Source of the DNA: Nocardiopsis_B mangrovi
GTDB taxonomy: Bacteria > Actinomycetota > Actinomycetes > Streptosporangiales > Streptosporangiaceae
NCBI RefSeq assembly: GCF_042653925.1
Contig: NZ_JBHSFQ010000002.1
Span: 372,001 to 436,000 of the forward strand
DNA: 64,000 bases
Direction: 5' to 3'
The position numbers and the translations under genes are program-made. Below the pieces are notes generated by a model. That model was not told where the DNA came from. It saw only the letters and a program-made list of their open reading frames with translations, and did not search any database. This document shows positions 60,487 through 64,000 of this stretch, one piece after another. How positions within the stretch are numbered: the stretch's first letter is position 1; the number at the start of each line of letters is the position of its first letter.

Positions 60487-61867
60487 TCTCGCCGCCGCGC
60501 GGCTGAGCCCGCGGCACGGCGGCCGGGACGCGGCGCGGGTGGCGGCCTCCGCGACGGCGCCGGTGGACGCCGGCCGCATCGACGCGGTGCGGGCCCGGCT
60601 GGCGCACGCCGCCGGTGATCCCGGGTTCCGGGTCGACCGGGTCCCCTTCTCCGACCTGGCGGGCTGGGGGTTCACCGGCGCGGCCGGCGCCCTGGTCCAC
60701 GACAGCGGCCGGTTCTTCTCCGTGGCGGGGCTGCGCGTGCGCACGGACACGGGGGCGGTGAACGAGTGGAGCCAGCCGATCATCCACCAGCCCGAGGTGG
60801 GGATCCTGGGGATCCTCGCCAAGCGGGTGGACGGGGTCCTCCGCCTGCTGATGCAGGTCAAGATGGAGCCGGGCAACCCGAACCTGGTGCAGCTGTCGCC
60901 GACGGTGCAGGCGACCCACAGCAACTACACCCGCGCCCACCGCGGCCGCCCGGTGCGGTTCCTGGAGTACTTCATCCGGCCGCGCCGCGTCCTGGCCGAC
61001 GTGCTGCAGTCGGAACACGGCTCCTGGTTCTACGGCAAGCGCAACCGCAACATGATCGTCGAGGTCACCGGGGACGTTCCCGGGCACCCCGACTTCCACT
61101 GGCTGACGGTCGCCGAGATCGGCGCGCTGCTGCGGCACGACAACCTGGTCAACATGGACGCCCGGACGGTGCTCGCCTGCGCGCCCCTGCCGCCCCGGCA
61201 CGGGCGGGCCGCGCACTCCGATGTCGAACTGCTGTCCTGGTTCACCGGGGAGCGGACCCGGCGCCGCGTGCACACCGAACCCCTCCCGCTCGGCCGCACC
61301 CCCGGCTGGGAGCGGACCGCGGACTGCATCCGCCACGAGGCCGGGCGCTACTTCCGTGTGGTCGGGGTCGACGTACGGGCCGCCACCCGAGAGGTGCACC
61401 GCTGGACCCAGCCGCTGATCGAGCCCGTCGGGCGCGGCGTGGTCGCGTTCCTGACCCGCGAGATCGACGGCGTCGCGCACGTGCTGGCGCACGCCCGGAC
61501 CGAAGGCGGCTTCCGCGACACCGTGGAGCTGGGGCCCACCGTCCAGTGCGACCCGGGCTCCCACCGCCATCTGCCCCCCGCCGCCCGCCCGGCCTACCTC
61601 GACGCGGTGCTCAACGCCCCGCCCGAGCGGGTCCGCTACCGCGCCGTACACGCCGAGGAAGGGGGCCGCCTGCTCAACGCGGAGAACAGCTACCTCGTGG
61701 TGGAGGCGTCCGGGCCCGACGCCCGGCGCCCGCCGCCGCCGGACTTCCGCTGGGTGACCCCGGATCAGCTCGGAATGCTGGTCCGGCACGGCCAGTACGT
61801 CAACGTCCAGGCCCGCACCCTCCTCGCCTGCATCAATACCGGCGCCGCACGGCTGACCGGAACCTGA
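60473..61867 (+). CDS. NDP-hexose 2,3-dehydratase (EvaA/TylX3-like)
   Basis: 464 residues from GTG 60473, overlapping the rmlB 3' end by 14 nt. Two homologous halves are visible, each with the same blocks: NEWSQPIIHQPEVGILGILAKRVDGVLRLLMQVKMEPGN...VQLSPTVQATHSN in the first and VHRWTQPLIEPVGRGVVAFLTREIDGVAHVLAHARTEGG...VELGPTVQCDPGS in the second. This internal duplication is diagnostic of the family. It removes the C-2 hydroxyl of dTDP-4-keto-6-deoxyglucose, giving 2-deoxysugars. Its presence fixes the sugar as a 2,6-dideoxy (then 2,3,6-trideoxy-3-amino) type. The stop codon is part of a motif copy. Confidence 0.93.
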   Translation: MPAADLAAARLSPRHGGRDAARVAASATAPVDAGRIDAVRARLAHAAGDPGFRVDRVPFSDLAGWGFTGAAGALVHDSGRFFSVAGLRVRTDTGAVNEWSQPIIHQPEVGILGILAKRVDGVLRLLMQVKMEPGNPNLVQLSPTVQATHSNYTRAHRGRPVRFLEYFIRPRRVLADVLQSEHGSWFYGKRNRNMIVEVTGDVPGHPDFHWLTVAEIGALLRHDNLVNMDARTVLACAPLPPRHGRAAHSDVELLSWFTGERTRRRVHTEPLPLGRTPGWERTADCIRHEAGRYFRVVGVDVRAATREVHRWTQPLIEPVGRGVVAFLTREIDGVAHVLAHARTEGGFRDTVELGPTVQCDPGSHRHLPPAARPAYLDAVLNAPPERVRYRAVHAEEGGRLLNAENSYLVVEASGPDARRPPPPDFRWVTPDQLGMLVRHGQYVNVQARTLLACINTGAARLTGT

Positions 61868-61869
61868 CA
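61862..61869 (+). promoter_or_regulatory. Fifth copy of the cluster motif, upstream of ispH
   Basis: ACCTGACA at 61862-61869, extending to ACCTGACAGACC, in the orientation facing ispH and 105 nt from its start. It overlaps the dehydratase stop codon. As in the other two plus-facing copies, TTG occurs exactly 17 nt after the final A (61887). Confidence 0.55.
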
Positions 61870-61974
61870 GACCACCCGGGAGCCGATTGTGCGATCCAGG
61901 CCCCTCACACAGGCTTGAGATCCCCGGCAGGCGCACCGCGCCGCTCCCGCCCGATACAGATGGGAGACGCCCCG

Positions 61975-62925
61975 ATGCCCAACCGTAAGAAGGTCGTCCT
62001 CGCCGAACCGAGGAGTTTCTGCGCCGGTGTGCGGCGGGCGATCTCCATCATCGAACTGGCGCTGGAGCGCCACGGCCCGCCGGTCTACGTCCGCAAGGAG
62101 ATCGTCCACAACCACCACGTGGTGCGGACACTGCGGGAGAGGGGCGCCGTCTTCGTCGACTCCGAGAGCGAGGTCCCCGAGGGGGCGGTGTGCGTCTTCT
62201 CCGCCCACGGGGTCGCCCCCGAGGTGCGCGACAACGCGCGCGCCCGGCGGCTGGACGTCATCGACGCGACCTGCCCGCTGGTGTCCAAGGTCCACCAGGA
62301 GGCGGTGCGCTTCGCGCGTGGCGGGCGCACGCTCCTGCTCATCGGGCACGCCGAGCACGAAGAGGTCGAAGGCACCTTCGGCCACGCGCCGGACCGCACC
62401 ATCGTCGTCGAGGACGTGGCCGGTGCCGAACGGCTCGACCTGCCCGCCGACACCCCCGTCGCCTACCTCACCCAGACCACGCTGTCGGTGGACGAGACCC
62501 GCGACATCATCGCCGTTCTGGAGCGCCGGTTCACCGATCTGCTGGGGCCCGGGACCGATGACATCTGTTACGCGAGCCAGAACCGCCAGGACGCGGTGAA
62601 GGCGATCGTCCCGCGCAGCGACCTGGTGCTCGTGGTCGGCTCGCGCAATTCCAGCAACTCCATCCGCATGGTGGAGGTCGCCCGCCGGCTGGGCACCCCC
62701 GCCCACCTGGTCCCCGACGCCGGGGAGCTCGACCCGGCGTGGCTGGAGGGGGTGGGCACGGTGGGGCTGAGCGCCGGGGCGAGCGCGCCCGAGGAGCTGG
62801 TCCGCGGGGTACTGGTCGTGCTCGCCGAGCACGGCTACGCCCACACCGAACTCGAAAGAGTGGCCGAAGAGGACATCGTGTTCACCCCGCCGGCCCGGCT
62901 CACCCGGCCGGCCCCGGCCCCCTGA
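61975..62925 (+). CDS. ispH: 4-hydroxy-3-methylbut-2-enyl diphosphate reductase
   Basis: 316 residues. The three iron-sulfur cysteines are Cys16 (RSFCAGVRRA), Cys100 (DATCPLVSKVH) and Cys198 (DICYASQNRQ). Conserved substrate residues include VRKEIVHNHHVV, FSAHGV, GHAEHEEVEGT and SRNSSNSIRMVEVA. It is the last MEP-pathway enzyme, giving IPP and DMAPP. Every actinomycete has a housekeeping ispH, so a copy inside a secondary-metabolite cluster, 32 nt ahead of a prenyl synthase gene, means dedicated isoprenoid supply. ATG 61975 follows GATGGGAGACG. Confidence 0.94.
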   Translation: MPNRKKVVLAEPRSFCAGVRRAISIIELALERHGPPVYVRKEIVHNHHVVRTLRERGAVFVDSESEVPEGAVCVFSAHGVAPEVRDNARARRLDVIDATCPLVSKVHQEAVRFARGGRTLLLIGHAEHEEVEGTFGHAPDRTIVVEDVAGAERLDLPADTPVAYLTQTTLSVDETRDIIAVLERRFTDLLGPGTDDICYASQNRQDAVKAIVPRSDLVLVVGSRNSSNSIRMVEVARRLGTPAHLVPDAGELDPAWLEGVGTVGLSAGASAPEELVRGVLVVLAEHGYAHTELERVAEEDIVFTPPARLTRPAPAP

Positions 62926-62957
62926 TCCCGCCCGAGCGACCCCAGAGAGGAAGGCCC

Positions 62958-64000
62958 ATGACGGTGTCCGAGCTCGACGGCGCCCGCGTCCGGCATGCCC
63001 GGCTGCTGGCGCGGGTCGAGGAGCGATTGGACCGGACCCTCACCGGTGAGCGCGACCGGTGGGCCGCCGTGGATCCGCGCGGCGGCGCTCCCGCCGCCGC
63101 CATCGCGGCACTCGTCGGCGCCGGAGGCAAGCGGCTGCGGCCCGCCTTCTGCGTCGCCGGCCACCTCGCGGCGGGCGGCGACCCGGACGACCCCGTGATC
63201 GCCGACTGCGCTGCGGCGCTGGAACTGATCCACGCCGGGGCGCTCCTGCACGACGACGTGTTCGACGACGCGGAGACGCGGCGCGGCCGGCCCTCGGCGC
63301 ACGCGCGGCACGCCGCCGAGCACACCGCCCGCGGCTGGCGCGGGGAGTCCCGGCGCTACGGCGAGAGCGTGGCCGTGCTGGCGGGCGACCTCGCCGACAT
63401 CCTCGCCGACCGGCTCACCGCGGCCCTGCCCGTGCCCGCCCGCCGTGTGTGGAACGAGCTGCTGACGGAGATCGTCATCGGCCAGCACCTCGACGTGGCG
63501 GTGGCCGCGGAGTCGGTCGTGGACCCCGACCTGTCCCAGTGGATCGCGATCTGCAAATCCGGCCGGTACAGCATCCAGCGGCCCTTGCAGCTCGGCGCCG
63601 CCATCGCGGGCCGTGCGGAGCTCGGCCCCGTGTTCGCCGCCTACGGCGAGGCGCTGGGCGAGGCGTTCCAGCTCAGAGACGACCTGATCGACGCCTTCGG
63701 CGACGCGGAGGCCGCCGGCAAGCCCGTCGGCCTGGACCTGGAGCAGCACAAGATGACGCTGCTGCTGGCGCTGGCGACCCGCCGGGACGCGCGCGTCCGC
63801 GAACTGGTCGGCGAGCCCGAATGGGACCTGCCCGCGCTGCGCGCCCGCCTCCGCGAGATCGCCATCGGCGCCGAGATCGAGGCGCGCATCGGCTCGCTGA
63901 CCGAACGCGCCGTGGCCGCCCTGCACGGCGGCGGGCTGGACCCGGCCTGGTGCGAGGAGCTGACCGCCATGGCGCACCGGGTCGCCTACCGGGAGCGGTA
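62958..64000 (+). CDS. Polyprenyl (geranylgeranyl-type) diphosphate synthase, 3' end cut by window
   Basis: The first 347 residues from ATG 62958 (GAGAGGAAGG upstream) are visible and the frame is open at the edge. The GGKRLRP block is at 57-63. The first Asp-rich motif is LLHDDVFDDAETRRGRPSAH (Asp99, Asp100, Asp103) and the second LRDDLIDAFGD (Asp241, Asp242, Asp245) with KPVGLDLEQHKMT. These are all-trans prenyl synthase signatures. The residues before the first motif are small (HAGALLH), allowing C20 or longer product. The gene is nearly complete. Together with ispH it feeds a prenyl chain to the cluster; a prenyltransferase or cyclase should lie further right. Confidence 0.92.
   Translation, partial: MTVSELDGARVRHARLLARVEERLDRTLTGERDRWAAVDPRGGAPAAAIAALVGAGGKRLRPAFCVAGHLAAGGDPDDPVIADCAAALELIHAGALLHDDVFDDAETRRGRPSAHARHAAEHTARGWRGESRRYGESVAVLAGDLADILADRLTAALPVPARRVWNELLTEIVIGQHLDVAVAAESVVDPDLSQWIAICKSGRYSIQRPLQLGAAIAGRAELGPVFAAYGEALGEAFQLRDDLIDAFGDAEAAGKPVGLDLEQHKMTLLLALATRRDARVRELVGEPEWDLPALRARLREIAIGAEIEARIGSLTERAVAALHGGGLDPAWCEELTAMAHRVAYRER

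Overview
This 64 kb window comes from a very GC-rich actinomycete. GTG and TTG starts, GTGA/ATGA stop-start overlaps and GC-rich third codon positions are everywhere. Gene content (actinobacterial-type mdh, a DUF3516-type helicase, a LAL regulator, a SARP regulator) fits a filamentous genus, perhaps of the Nocardiopsaceae/Streptosporangiales, but the sequence alone does not settle the genus.

Left part (1-13.5 kb) is mostly ordinary chromosome. It holds an aromatic-acid operon (SsuC/SsuB-type importer, benzoylformate-decarboxylase-like ThDP enzyme, aldehyde dehydrogenase), an orphan sugar-type binding lipoprotein, a RibD-like pair split into deaminase and reductase, a VOC protein, a large Ski2-like helicase, malate dehydrogenase and a CAU tRNA.

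Middle part (13.5-35.7 kb) is an accessory, partly decaying zone. After the tRNA come an IS5/IS427-type element with a -1 frameshift transposase, remnants of a phage late module (tail-like protein, frameshifted holin-like gene, truncated endolysin) and a small secreted protein. Further right are a LAL regulator with a CPBP protease, an aryl-alcohol dehydrogenase/MBL pair, and an intact operon for a taurine/nitrate-type ABC importer with an unusual M24 protein and a RidA protein. That operon is flanked by gene fragments: an imine-reductase-like C-terminus, a truncated HxlR, a chimera of a sugar-acid dehydratase and an aldehyde dehydrogenase, a SnoaL fragment and an internally deleted AraC.

Right part (35.7-64 kb, running off the end) is a biosynthetic gene cluster that I read as a hybrid of three pathways. 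(1) A shikimate branch: class II DAHP synthase, PhzE-like ADIC synthase, PhzD-like isochorismatase and an EntA-like dehydrogenase, with no phzF/phzB/phzG in view, which points to 3-hydroxyanthranilate or a close relative rather than a phenazine. (2) A complete set for a 2,3,6-trideoxy-3-C-methyl-3-aminohexose (RmlA, RmlB, 2,3-dehydratase, 3-aminotransferase, C-methyltransferase, 5-epimerase, 4-ketoreductase) plus an N-methyltransferase and one glycosyltransferase, so an N-methylated vancosamine/epivancosamine-type sugar. (3) A dedicated isoprenoid supply: IspH and a long-chain prenyl diphosphate synthase at the right edge. Tailoring candidates are a PhyH-type Fe/2-oxoglutarate oxygenase, an MpaB-type oxygenase, an FAD amine-oxidase/phytoene-desaturase-like enzyme and two NADPH:FMN reductases. 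Export is by an MFS pump and control by a 1082-residue SARP and an IS701-like, probably catalytically dead, protein with an early TTA codon.

The most distinctive non-coding signal is a repeated 12-mer (ACYTGACANACS). It occurs as an inverted pair with the same 40-bp offset in two divergent promoter regions of this cluster (44312-44359 and 58655-58702) and once more upstream of ispH (61862). It suggests a cluster-specific regulator or promoter class that switches on tailoring, sugar and isoprenoid genes together.
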